A stretch of DNA of 17,015 nt from J088 sp003695505 [NCBI: Candidatus Dadabacteria bacterium]. GTDB taxonomy: Bacteria; J088. This document shows, in pieces, positions 7,390-14,322 of the stretch; position 1 is the stretch's first letter, and each line of letters starts with the position of its first letter. Under the pieces are notes generated by a model. It did no database searches and was not told where the DNA came from. It saw only the letters and a program-made list of their open reading frames with translations. Location of the stretch: the NCBI GenBank assembly GCA_003695505.1, contig RFIY01000163.1, forward strand, positions 1-17,015, in the 5' to 3' direction. The position numbers and the translations under genes were made by a program.

Positions 7390-8038
7390 GGCCCTGCTGA
7401 GCGACGCCGCGACCCGCCTGCTGCGTCACGCCCCCGGAACGGACTGGTGGCCGGGCCAGCCCTGGACGGTGGCCATCAGTGCAATCCTGGTCCAGCAGAC
7501 CACCTGGCAACAGGCTGCACGCGCGGTTTCGCGGCTTGGGGACGCGGCACTGGATCCGGACCGTCTGCGTGAACTTGCACCAGGAGAGCTGGGCGCGCGC
7601 ATCCGCTGCAGCGGCTTCTGGCGCCGCAAGGCACGGTCCATCGCGGATCTGGCCGCGACCTGGCCCGAGCTGAACACATGCCCCTTCCCCGGCCGACGCC
7701 AACGATTGCTCGAAATTGCCGGGATCGGGCCCGAAACGGCGGACGCCATCTGTTGCTACGCCTTCGACGATCCGGTCCTCGTCGTTGACGCGATGACGGC
7801 GCGGCTGACGAGCCGACTGACCGGGCAGCCCGTATCCGTACGAAGCTACGACGCCCTGCAGGAACAGTGGAGCAACGCCCTCGACGCACCGAACAATCGC
7901 GCCTTCCGCCTCCTGCACGCCGCGATCGTGGAACACGCGCGAAACATTTGCACCGCGCGCACCCCGCGTTGCACGGGCTGTCATCTGCATGCAATCTGCG
8001 CGCACGGGAACCCGTCTCGCACGATTGCGTCCCACTAA
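7376..8038 (+). CDS. Endonuclease III-like HhH-GPD DNA glycosylase with [4Fe-4S] loop
   Basis: Base-excision repair glycosylase family protein, 220 aa. Helix-hairpin-helix at about 111-127 (LLEIAGIGPETADAI), followed by the GPD-loop catalytic Asp138 (VLVVDAMTARL). The C-terminal cysteines C192-X6-C199-X2-C202-X5-C208 give the spacing of the endonuclease III/MutY iron-sulfur cluster. The position of the lyase lysine (Lys120 of E. coli Nth, in GRKTA) is Glu120 here (GPETA), so beta-lyase activity is doubtful. The protein resembles 'endonuclease III domain' proteins related to MagIII more than true Nth, so alkylated-base removal is possible. The start is the ATG at 7376, inside the end of lptD (14-bp overlap); longer in-frame upstream sequence is shadow of lptD. 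Function within an LPS operon is not obvious. Confidence 0.85.
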   Translation: MTVSEALLSDAATRLLRHAPGTDWWPGQPWTVAISAILVQQTTWQQAARAVSRLGDAALDPDRLRELAPGELGARIRCSGFWRRKARSIADLAATWPELNTCPFPGRRQRLLEIAGIGPETADAICCYAFDDPVLVVDAMTARLTSRLTGQPVSVRSYDALQEQWSNALDAPNNRAFRLLHAAIVEHARNICTARTPRCTGCHLHAICAHGNPSRTIASH

Positions 8039-8113
8039 GGAGAATTTGCGATAATATCACCACTGTCATACCCGTTCCCGTCATCCCGAATGTGCCATCA
8101 AGGAGTATCGCCC
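8039..8113 (+). promoter_or_regulatory. Short intergenic region with candidate extended -10 promoter for skp-lpx genes
   Basis: The 75 bp gap contains TG-C-GATAAT at 8047-8055, an extended -10 (TGn plus 5/6 of TATAAT). A possible TTGCGT -35 lies at 8025-8030 with a long 19 bp spacer. It sits in the one place on the plus strand where genes stop overlapping, so an internal promoter for skp onward is plausible. I see no clear terminator hairpin here. Confidence 0.4.
8100..8105 (+). promoter_or_regulatory. Ribosome-binding site that decides the skp start
   Basis: AAGGAG lies 8 nt before the GTG at 8114 and downstream of an in-frame ATG at 8090. It therefore points to the GTG as the start, which also puts the hydrophobic signal peptide right at the N-terminus. 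Confidence 0.75.
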
Positions 8114-8638
8114 GTGATTCTGCGTGCCCTGATCCCCGTGTTGTGCGCCCTGCTGACTGCGGTTCCCGTTGCCGCCAGCGCCGCGCAATCCATCGCCTTT
8201 GTCGACGTTCAACGCATCCTGCAGGAATCGAGCGCCGGCAAGATCGCCAGAGACCTGCTCGAGCAATCGACGAAGCGCCTTCGTAACCAGCTTGACCAGC
8301 AACGTCAGGAACTGGAGGATTTGCAGAAACAGTACGAGACGCAGCGTTCCCTGCTCAAACCGGATGCGCGCGAGAAACTGGAACGCGACATCGTCGAGAA
8401 GCAGATGGCACTGCGTCAGGCGTTGCAGCAGTCCCAGGTCGAACTTCAGAATCGCGACGCCGAATTCACCGCGTCCATTCTCGACGAACTGAAGCCGATC
8501 ATCAGCAAGCTGGCAAAGGAACGCGGTATCGATGTCGTCATGGAAAAAGGCGAGTCCGGCCTGCTCTACGCAGCCGAGCGTCTGGACCTGACCGATGTTG
8601 TGCTGAAACGGTACGACGCTTCGAAGCAGAAGAAATAG
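8114..8638 (+). CDS. skp: Periplasmic chaperone Skp/OmpH family
   Basis: Holdase chaperone for unfolded outer-membrane proteins in the periplasm; 174 aa from the GTG start, compared with 161 in E. coli. A signal peptide covers about 1-24 (LLTAVPVAASA then AQS). The mature protein begins with IAFVDVQRILQESSAGKIA, the conserved OmpH N-terminal strand-helix. A long charged heptad-like coiled coil (about 45-125, rich in Gln, Glu, Lys, Arg) forms the tentacle. The C-terminal part (KERGIDVVMEKGESGLLYAAERLDLTDVVLKRYD) is also family-typical. It directly precedes lpxD with 5 bp between them, the classical skp-lpxD order. bamA, which usually precedes skp, is not here. Confidence 0.92.
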   Translation: MILRALIPVLCALLTAVPVAASAAQSIAFVDVQRILQESSAGKIARDLLEQSTKRLRNQLDQQRQELEDLQKQYETQRSLLKPDAREKLERDIVEKQMALRQALQQSQVELQNRDAEFTASILDELKPIISKLAKERGIDVVMEKGESGLLYAAERLDLTDVVLKRYDASKQKK

Positions 8639-8643
8639 CGACG

Positions 8644-9633
8644 ATGCGTCTGTTCGAGCTCCTGGACGCGCTCGAACTGCCACGGCAGGGACGGGATCGC
8701 GACCTGACCGGCGCCGCGCCGCTCGATCAGGCGTCGCCGTCGGAGTTGTCGTTTTTTGCGAACCCGCGCTACCGTGAGCAGCTCAGTACGACGGCTGCCG
8801 GAGCTGTGTTCGTTCGTGAGCGTCATCGCGCCCTTGTCCCTGACGGCACCGACGCGATCGTCTGTGACGACCCATACGCCATGTTTGCCCGCGCCGCGCA
8901 ACTGCTCTATCCGGAACGACGCCCGGTCTGGCGGGGCATCGCCGACACGGCGATCGTGGCCAGCGACGCCCGGCTTGGCGAGAATGTGTCGATCGGCCCC
9001 GGCGCCATCATCGGCCCATCCGCGGCGATCGGCGATGGCGCCTGCATCGACGCCGGCGCGGTCATCGGCGCTGACGCCTCGATCGGCACACAGGCCATCG
9101 TCTATGCCAATGCAGTCGTCGCAGACGGCTGCACCGTCGGTGATCGAACGATCATTCACAGTGGTGCCGTGATCGGCGCAGATGGCTTCGGATTCGCACC
9201 TTCGGCGGAGGGACTGATCAAAATCCCGCAGATCGGGCGCGTCATCCTCGGCAATGACGTCGAAATCGGTGCCAACACGACCGTCGACCGCGGCGCCCTT
9301 GGCGACACCGTCATCGAGGATGGCGTCAAGCTCGACAATCTCATTCAGGTGGGCCACAACACACGCATCGGCGCCCACACCGTGATCGCTGGCGGCACCG
9401 TGATCGCCGGGTCCGTCTCCATTGGCCGCGGCTGCATGATCGGTGGTCAGTGTGCCATTGCCGGGCACCTGTCGATCGGCGACGGCTGCCAGGTCGCCGG
9501 GCGATCCGGTATCATGCGCGATGTGGAACCGGGCAGCAAGATTGGCGGTGCCCCTGCGGTACCGCACGCACAATGGATGCGACAGCTTGCAGCGATTCAG
9601 AAGCTGCCGGACATACTGCGAAAACTGACATGA
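8644..9633 (+). CDS. lpxD: UDP-3-O-(3-hydroxyacyl)glucosamine N-acyltransferase
   Basis: Third enzyme of lipid A synthesis: transfers a 3-hydroxyacyl chain from acyl carrier protein to the amino group of UDP-3-O-acylglucosamine in the cytoplasm. 329 aa, usual length. An N-terminal uridine-binding domain (about 1-95, including SELSFFANPRY) is followed by a left-handed beta-helix of hexapeptide repeats (about 100-290, for example IGPGAIIGPSAAIG) and a C-terminal helix. Signature stretches include ADGFGFA (179-185) and LIQVGHN with the catalytic His238. The beta-helix makes the DNA locally repetitive (ATCGGC-type hexads). Its stop overlaps the fabZ start (ATGA). Confidence 0.97.
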   Translation: MRLFELLDALELPRQGRDRDLTGAAPLDQASPSELSFFANPRYREQLSTTAAGAVFVRERHRALVPDGTDAIVCDDPYAMFARAAQLLYPERRPVWRGIADTAIVASDARLGENVSIGPGAIIGPSAAIGDGACIDAGAVIGADASIGTQAIVYANAVVADGCTVGDRTIIHSGAVIGADGFGFAPSAEGLIKIPQIGRVILGNDVEIGANTTVDRGALGDTVIEDGVKLDNLIQVGHNTRIGAHTVIAGGTVIAGSVSIGRGCMIGGQCAIAGHLSIGDGCQVAGRSGIMRDVEPGSKIGGAPAVPHAQWMRQLAAIQKLPDILRKLT

Positions 9634-10061
9634 ATCTGCACGAGATCCGCCAGATCCTGCCGCATCGCGCGCCCTTCCTGTTTCTCGACGATATCGACGT
9701 CGACGCCGAAGGCCGCAGCGCCGTTGGGCACTGGACGCCGCGCACGACGTGGCCCGTGTTCAAGGGACACTTCCCGGGGCACCCCGTCGTCCCTGGCGTG
9801 ATTCTGATCGAAGTCATGGCCCAGGCAGCCCTGATCCTCGGACGTGCCATCGAAACACGCGAACCTGACGAGTTCGGCATGCTTGTCGGGGTCGACCATG
9901 CGCGTTTTCGCCGCCCCATCCATCCGGGAGACACCGTCGAAGTTCGCGTTCGTTTTCGCCGCCGTCGGCGCCACCTCTGGGCATTTGCGGGCGAAATCCG
10001 CCGAGACAGCGCCATGGCCGCCCAGGCGGAATTGCTGGCCACACTATCCCAAACCGTCTGA
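9630..10061 (+). CDS. fabZ: 3-hydroxyacyl-[ACP] dehydratase FabZ
   Basis: Hot-dog-fold dehydratase of fatty acid elongation, converting 3-hydroxyacyl-ACP to trans-2-enoyl-ACP; it competes with LpxA and LpxD for the same substrate pool. 143 aa, normal length. It begins MNLHEIRQILPHRAPFLFLD, the standard FabZ start. The catalytic pair is His47 (KGHFPGHP) and Glu61 (PGVILIEVMAQAA), 14 residues apart as in known FabZ. The ATG at 9630 overlaps the lpxD stop by 4 bp; the longer frame upstream lies inside lpxD and is not used. Placement between lpxD and lpxA is the widespread arrangement. Confidence 0.96.
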   Translation: MNLHEIRQILPHRAPFLFLDDIDVDAEGRSAVGHWTPRTTWPVFKGHFPGHPVVPGVILIEVMAQAALILGRAIETREPDEFGMLVGVDHARFRRPIHPGDTVEVRVRFRRRRRHLWAFAGEIRRDSAMAAQAELLATLSQTV

Positions 10062-10080
10062 TCAACGAAAGCCACACTCC

Positions 10081-10869
10081 ATGACCGCCAACATCCATCC
10101 AGCCGCCCATGTCGCCCCCGAGGCTCGCCTCGCCGAGGGCGTGACTGTGGGTCCAGGTGCCGTCATTGGCCCCGATGTCTCAATTGGAGCCGGCACCTCG
10201 ATTGGCCCCGGTGCGATTATTGAAGGGCACACCACGATTGGGCGTGACAACCAGATCTATGGGCATGCCGTCGTCGGCAGCCCGCCACAGGACAAGAAGT
10301 ACGAGGGCACGCCGACGCTGTTGCGGATCGGCGACCGCAATGTGATCCGGGAATTCGTGACGATCAATCCGGGAACCGAACAGGATCGCGGCGAGACGAC
10401 GATCGGCAACGGCAACCTGCTGATGGCGTACGTCCACGTCGCGCATGACTGCCTGATTGGCAACGACAATGTCCTGGCGAATACAGCGCAACTGGCCGGA
10501 CACGTCGAAATTGGGGATTTCGTCACGATCGGCGGCATGTCCGGCATTCACCAGTTCGTCCGGCTCGGCGACCACGCCATGGTCGGCGGTGGCAGCATGG
10601 TGACGCTCGATGTGCCACCATACTGCACGGCCGTCGGCAACCGTGCCCGGTTGCACGGACTCAATCTGATTGGACTGCAACGGCGCGGCTTCGACGCCGA
10701 CGCCATCCAGCGGCTGAAACAGGCCTACCGGATGATTTTCCGCGATGGTCTCCGCTTCAAAGAAGCGCTGCAACAGGTTCGCGACACCTTTGCGGGGCAC
10801 GCGGACGTGATGAAACTCGTCACCTTTCTGGAATCGTCCGAACGCGGCGTCGCCCGTCCCGGCAGGTAA
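10081..10869 (+). CDS. lpxA: UDP-N-acetylglucosamine acyltransferase LpxA
   Basis: First enzyme of lipid A synthesis: adds 3-hydroxyacyl from ACP to the 3-OH of UDP-GlcNAc. 262 aa, same length as E. coli. Hexapeptide-repeat beta-helix from about 1-180, then an alpha-helical C-terminal domain (RLKQAYRMIFR). The catalytic histidine is His122 (HVAHDCLIG; His125 in E. coli). SGIHQFV and DVPPYCTAVGNRA are typical. The residue at the acyl-chain ruler position (Gly173 in E. coli) is Gly170 in MVGGGS, which would favour a long (C14-type) hydroxyacyl chain; this is inference from one residue. The ATG at 10081 gives the standard N-terminus; the gap to fabZ is 19 bp. Confidence 0.97.
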   Translation: MTANIHPAAHVAPEARLAEGVTVGPGAVIGPDVSIGAGTSIGPGAIIEGHTTIGRDNQIYGHAVVGSPPQDKKYEGTPTLLRIGDRNVIREFVTINPGTEQDRGETTIGNGNLLMAYVHVAHDCLIGNDNVLANTAQLAGHVEIGDFVTIGGMSGIHQFVRLGDHAMVGGGSMVTLDVPPYCTAVGNRARLHGLNLIGLQRRGFDADAIQRLKQAYRMIFRDGLRFKEALQQVRDTFAGHADVMKLVTFLESSERGVARPGR

Positions 10870-10872
10870 CCG

Positions 10873-11928
10873 TTGCACCTCTGGATCAGTGCCGGCGAGC
10901 TGAGCGGTGATCAGCGCGCCGCAGAGTTGTTTCGTGCGCGCCCGGATCGGCTGGCGGACATTGCGGCGTTTGGGATCACCGGGCCCAACCTGGCAGCGGC
11001 TGGCGTGGAATCTGTTGGCACGATCGACCGTTTTTCTGCGATGGGTCTGGGCGAGGTCATGCGTCTGCTGCCGAGGGCCATCCGCCTGCTGACACGCGCC
11101 GATCGGGCGTGTCGCAAGCGACGCCCCGCCGCCGCCATTCTCGTCGACTTTGGAGCGTGGCACATGCAGCTCGGTCAGCGATTACGGCGGCAGCAAATTC
11201 CGGTCTTTCACCTGGCTCCGCCCAAGCTCTGGGCATGGGGAACGTGGCGTGCCCGGACGTTGCAGAGAAGTGCGGACGCCGTCGGCGTGCTGTTTCCATT
11301 CGAAGTGCCCTTCTACGAACGCCTGGGCCTCGAGGTCGTTCACGTCGGGCATCCGGCGGCGGCGCACCATGTGGTGCGCGGCGACGCCAGTCGTCTGCTG
11401 CTATTGCCAGGCAGCCGCCCCGCCGAAGTCGCCGCCCACCTGCCGATCATGCTCAAGGCGACCGAGAAGCTGGCCACAAGAGCGGGGCTTCGTCGCACAC
11501 TGTGTCTGCCACCAAATGTACAACCCCCGCAGCCACTCCCCGGTGACGTCGAACTGCGGCGCGTCCATGGCCCGGAAGCCTTCGGCGATGGCGCCATCGC
11601 CGTGGCCGCATCTGGCACGGTAAACATCGAGCTGGCGGCATTAGGCATCCCCTTCGTCGCCTGTTATCGTATGGCAGAGACGACGTTTCGCGTCGGCATG
11701 CCTCTGGTGCGGGTGCGCTGGCTCAATCCGGTCAACCTCAGCGCCGGAAACCTCGTCGTCGAGGAACTCGTGCAGGACGCGATGACTGCACTCAACCTCG
11801 AGCGCGCCCTGTCGCGCACCTGGGAACGCCGCGCGGCGATATCGACCGAACTGGAACATGTGGCCGCCAGTCTTCGCCGACCCGATGGACTTGCGGCCTG
11901 CTGGGAGGTTCTTTCACGATGGCTGTAG
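10873..11928 (+). CDS. lpxB: Lipid-A-disaccharide synthase LpxB (TTG start)
   Basis: Glycosyltransferase (GT19) that joins UDP-2,3-diacylglucosamine and lipid X into the tetraacyl disaccharide 1-phosphate at the inner membrane. 351 aa, shorter than the 382 of E. coli. Motifs: GELSGD (8-13; usually GEASGD), PPKLWAWG (116-123; usually PSVWAW), VGHP (158-161), LLLPGSRPAE (176-185), AASGTVNIELAALG (245-258) and LNPVNLSAGNLVVEELVQ near the end. The lpxA stop TAA is in the same frame just one codon upstream, so the TTG at 10873 is the first possible start, and any ATG downstream would lose GELSGD. AGG at 10864-10866 is a modest ribosome-binding site. The 3' end overlaps msbA by 10 bp. No lpxI lies between lpxA and lpxB. 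Confidence 0.95.
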   Translation: MHLWISAGELSGDQRAAELFRARPDRLADIAAFGITGPNLAAAGVESVGTIDRFSAMGLGEVMRLLPRAIRLLTRADRACRKRRPAAAILVDFGAWHMQLGQRLRRQQIPVFHLAPPKLWAWGTWRARTLQRSADAVGVLFPFEVPFYERLGLEVVHVGHPAAAHHVVRGDASRLLLLPGSRPAEVAAHLPIMLKATEKLATRAGLRRTLCLPPNVQPPQPLPGDVELRRVHGPEAFGDGAIAVAASGTVNIELAALGIPFVACYRMAETTFRVGMPLVRVRWLNPVNLSAGNLVVEELVQDAMTALNLERALSRTWERRAAISTELEHVAASLRRPDGLAACWEVLSRWL

Positions 11929-13682
11929 CCACCGATACCGACACACGCATCTACCTGCGTCTGCTCGGTTTTGTCCGGCCCTACACCGGCCGCCTGATTG
12001 CCGCAACCGCTGCCATGCTCGTCGTCGCGGCAACCAGCAGCGCCGTGCCGATGCTCGTTGAACCCGTCATGGACCGCATTTTCGTTGCGCGGGACGAATC
12101 AATGCTCGGGCCGGTCGCGCTGGCCGTGATTGCCCTGTTTTCGATCAAGGGCGCCGCCTGGTACATCCAGGGATACATGATGGCCGTCATTGGACACCGG
12201 ATCATCGCCGATCTGCGCCACCGGCTGTTCGACCGCCTGCTCGAACAGGACATTTCCTTTTTTACGCGAACGTCCTCTGGTGAAATCGTCAGCCGCATCA
12301 CATTCGATACGACGCAGGTGCAACAGGCCGTCACACGCGCGTTGACCGGCACGTTTCAGCACATTGCCACGATCGCCGGTCTGGCCGTGGTGCTGTTCGT
12401 CCAGAACTGGAAGCTCGCCTCGATCGCGATTATCGTCTTTCCTGTCGCCGTCTGGCCGCTGTCACGATTCGGGCGCGCGATCCGGCGGTACAGTCGCCAG
12501 ACACAGGAGCAGATGGGCACACTGAGCGCACTGCTGTTCGAAGTCGTCAGCGGCATTCGCGTCGTCCGCGTCTTCCGCATCGAAGGTCCACTGCGCGAAA
12601 CGGTCGGGAAGGAAGTCGATGCGGTCAGCAACACGCTGATCCGCAGTCAGCGGGTATCCGCAGCCAGCCATCCGATCATGGAATGGATCGGCGCCGTCGG
12701 TATTGGCGCGGTGCTCTGGCTCGGCGGCCGGCTCGTGATCGACGGCACGGTCACCACCGGGCAGTTTTTTGCATTTTTCAGCGCAGTGTTCCTGATGTAC
12801 GACCCGGTCAAGCGGCTCAACGGCACCTGGCAACAGATCCAGCAGGGCGTAGCCGCCGCGGAGCGGATCTTCGACTGGATCGATGAAGAGCCTCGTGTGC
12901 GTAGCGAGGGCGCAACGCCGCTCCCGCCGGCACAGGATGGTGGTCGCTCGTTACGGTTCGAGCAGGTACGCTTCGCTTACGCAGACGAACCTGTCTTGTG
13001 CGACATCGATTTCGCAGTCCCCGCGGGCAGCACGACGGCGCTGGTCGGCCCGTCTGGTGCAGGCAAATCGACCATCGCGGATCTGATCGCGCGCTTCTAC
13101 GACCCAACGGACGGACGCATTCTGCTCGATGGCATCGATTTGCGTACCCTGCCGCTCGACCTGCTGCGCGATCAGATTGCGATGGTCGATCAGCAAACCG
13201 TACTATTCGATACGACGGTCGCGCGCAATATCGAATTTGGCCGGCCCGGCGCAACGCGCGATCAGATCGTCGCTGCCGCACGCGCTGCGAATGCCCACGC
13301 GTTCATCGAGCAGTTGCCGGATGGCTACGACACCGTCATCGGCGAGAACGGCGTTACGCTCAGTGGCGGCCAGCGGCAACGGCTGGCAATCGCCCGGGCG
13401 ATCATCAAGGACGCGCCATTGCTGATTCTCGATGAAGCAACCAGTGCACTCGACACCGAAAGCGAACGTGAAGTCCAGGCTGCACTGGACCGCCTGATGG
13501 CCGGCCGTACCGCTGTCGTGATCGCCCACCGGCTGAGCACGATCCGCGACGCCGATCAGATTGTCGTCATCGATAATGGACGTATCGTCGAGACCGGCGT
13601 ACACGATGAGCTGCTGGCCCGGAACGGTCTGTATGCACGACTGTGGCAAATGCAGGTCGAGGGACGGAATGCCGGGGACTGA
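11919..13682 (+). CDS. msbA: Lipid A export ATP-binding/permease protein MsbA
   Basis: Homodimeric type IV ABC exporter that flips core-lipid A across the inner membrane; 587 aa, standard half-transporter length. The membrane domain with six helices covers about 1-305 (helices near 25-45, 65-90, 148-185 and 255-300). The nucleotide-binding domain covers about 345-583: Walker A GPSGAGKST (377-385), Q-loop Gln425 (VDQQT), signature LSGGQ (481-485), Walker B LLILDE (501-506) and H-loop His537 (IAHRLST). Context within the lpx operon makes MsbA far likelier than a drug exporter. The start overlaps the end of lpxB by 10 bp and the end overlaps the next gene by 14 bp. Confidence 0.95.
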   Translation: MAVATDTDTRIYLRLLGFVRPYTGRLIAATAAMLVVAATSSAVPMLVEPVMDRIFVARDESMLGPVALAVIALFSIKGAAWYIQGYMMAVIGHRIIADLRHRLFDRLLEQDISFFTRTSSGEIVSRITFDTTQVQQAVTRALTGTFQHIATIAGLAVVLFVQNWKLASIAIIVFPVAVWPLSRFGRAIRRYSRQTQEQMGTLSALLFEVVSGIRVVRVFRIEGPLRETVGKEVDAVSNTLIRSQRVSAASHPIMEWIGAVGIGAVLWLGGRLVIDGTVTTGQFFAFFSAVFLMYDPVKRLNGTWQQIQQGVAAAERIFDWIDEEPRVRSEGATPLPPAQDGGRSLRFEQVRFAYADEPVLCDIDFAVPAGSTTALVGPSGAGKSTIADLIARFYDPTDGRILLDGIDLRTLPLDLLRDQIAMVDQQTVLFDTTVARNIEFGRPGATRDQIVAAARAANAHAFIEQLPDGYDTVIGENGVTLSGGQRQRLAIARAIIKDAPLLILDEATSALDTESEREVQAALDRLMAGRTAVVIAHRLSTIRDADQIVVIDNGRIVETGVHDELLARNGLYARLWQMQVEGRNAGD

Positions 13683-14322
13683 CGTCGGCAGGAGGCTCCT
13701 GACTGCGATGGGCGCCCCGCTGCTGCGCGCCTGGGCTGGCAGCCTGCGATTCCACGAGGCCGGACGTGCGCGGGTCACTTCGGCGTTCGAACGAGGCCCG
13801 GTGATCACGGTATTCTGGCACAACCGCTTCCTGATGCTGCCCTTCATCTATCCAAACGACCGCCGCATCGGCGTGCTGATCAGTCCCAGTGCCGATGGCG
13901 ACATAATCGCGGCCACCATCGAAGCACTCGGTCGAGACACCATTCGCGGCAGCTCGCGACGCGACGCGGGCCCCGCCTTTGATGCGCTGACGAACTGGCT
14001 GGCTGAAGGTCGAGACGTCGGCATCGCCGTTGATGGACCTCTGGGGCCGGTGTATGAACCAAAAACTGGCGCGATCCGGCTCTCGCAGCACACCGGCGCA
14101 CCAATCGTTCCGCTGGTCTACACGACAGACCGCGGCCTGGCCCTGCCGACCTGGGACCGGTTCTGGCTGCCGGCCCCGGGTGCATGCGCCGCCTTCGTCT
14201 GGGGCGAACCCTGGGTCGTGCCACCCGATCTGGCCGTCGACACCGCACGGACGGCACTCCGCAGCCGGATGTTGTCCGCGCTTCGCGAGGCCTGTGCCTG
14301 TACGGGAGGGTCGCCATGTTGA
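13669..14322 (+). CDS. DUF374 lysophospholipid-acyltransferase-family protein
   Basis: Predicted acyltransferase of the LPLAT superfamily (DUF374), 217 aa, likely membrane-associated on the cytoplasmic side. Visible motifs: FWHNRFL (49-55), the probable catalytic histidine region; SPSADGDII (72-80); RGSSRRDA (93-100); and VDGPLGP (121-127), all hallmarks of DUF374. Such genes often lie between msbA and waaA in deltaproteobacteria-like genomes, suggesting a role in lipid A or LPS precursor acylation; the exact substrate is unknown. I chose the ATG at 13669 (GAGG just upstream, 14-bp overlap with msbA). An alternative is the ATG at 13708, preceded by AGGAGG but with about 12 nt spacing, which would remove 13 residues. 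The frame continues upstream inside msbA, which is shadow. Confidence 0.85.
   Translation: MPGTDVGRRLLTAMGAPLLRAWAGSLRFHEAGRARVTSAFERGPVITVFWHNRFLMLPFIYPNDRRIGVLISPSADGDIIAATIEALGRDTIRGSSRRDAGPAFDALTNWLAEGRDVGIAVDGPLGPVYEPKTGAIRLSQHTGAPIVPLVYTTDRGLALPTWDRFWLPAPGACAAFVWGEPWVVPPDLAVDTARTALRSRMLSALREACACTGGSPC
14304..14310 (+). promoter_or_regulatory. Ribosome-binding site that decides the waaA start
   Basis: GGGAGGG lies 5 nt before the ATG at 14316 and 2 bp inside the last codons of the DUF374 gene. It supports this ATG over the in-frame ATG at 14184, whose translation would lie wholly within the preceding gene. Confidence 0.7.

Noticed and set aside
8039-8113. Possible transcription terminator after the glycosylase gene
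   Set aside because: No stable GC-rich hairpin followed by a T-run is visible, so transcription may continue into skp.
9000-9180. Short repeated GATCGGC/GGCGCC-like units suggestive of a tandem DNA repeat
   Set aside because: They encode the isoleucine-glycine hexapeptide repeats of the LpxD beta-helix; a coding constraint, not a separate element.
8566-9573. 335-codon minus-strand frame rich in Asp and Ala, opposite lpxD
   Set aside because: Its repetitive appearance simply mirrors the hexapeptide repeats of lpxD on the other strand.
9844-10080. Upstream extension of lpxA
   Set aside because: Lies within fabZ in another frame; LpxA from 10081 has exactly the expected length and N-terminus.
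13561-13668. Upstream extension of the DUF374 gene
   Set aside because: Lies within msbA; the family N-terminus fits a start at 13669 (or 13708).
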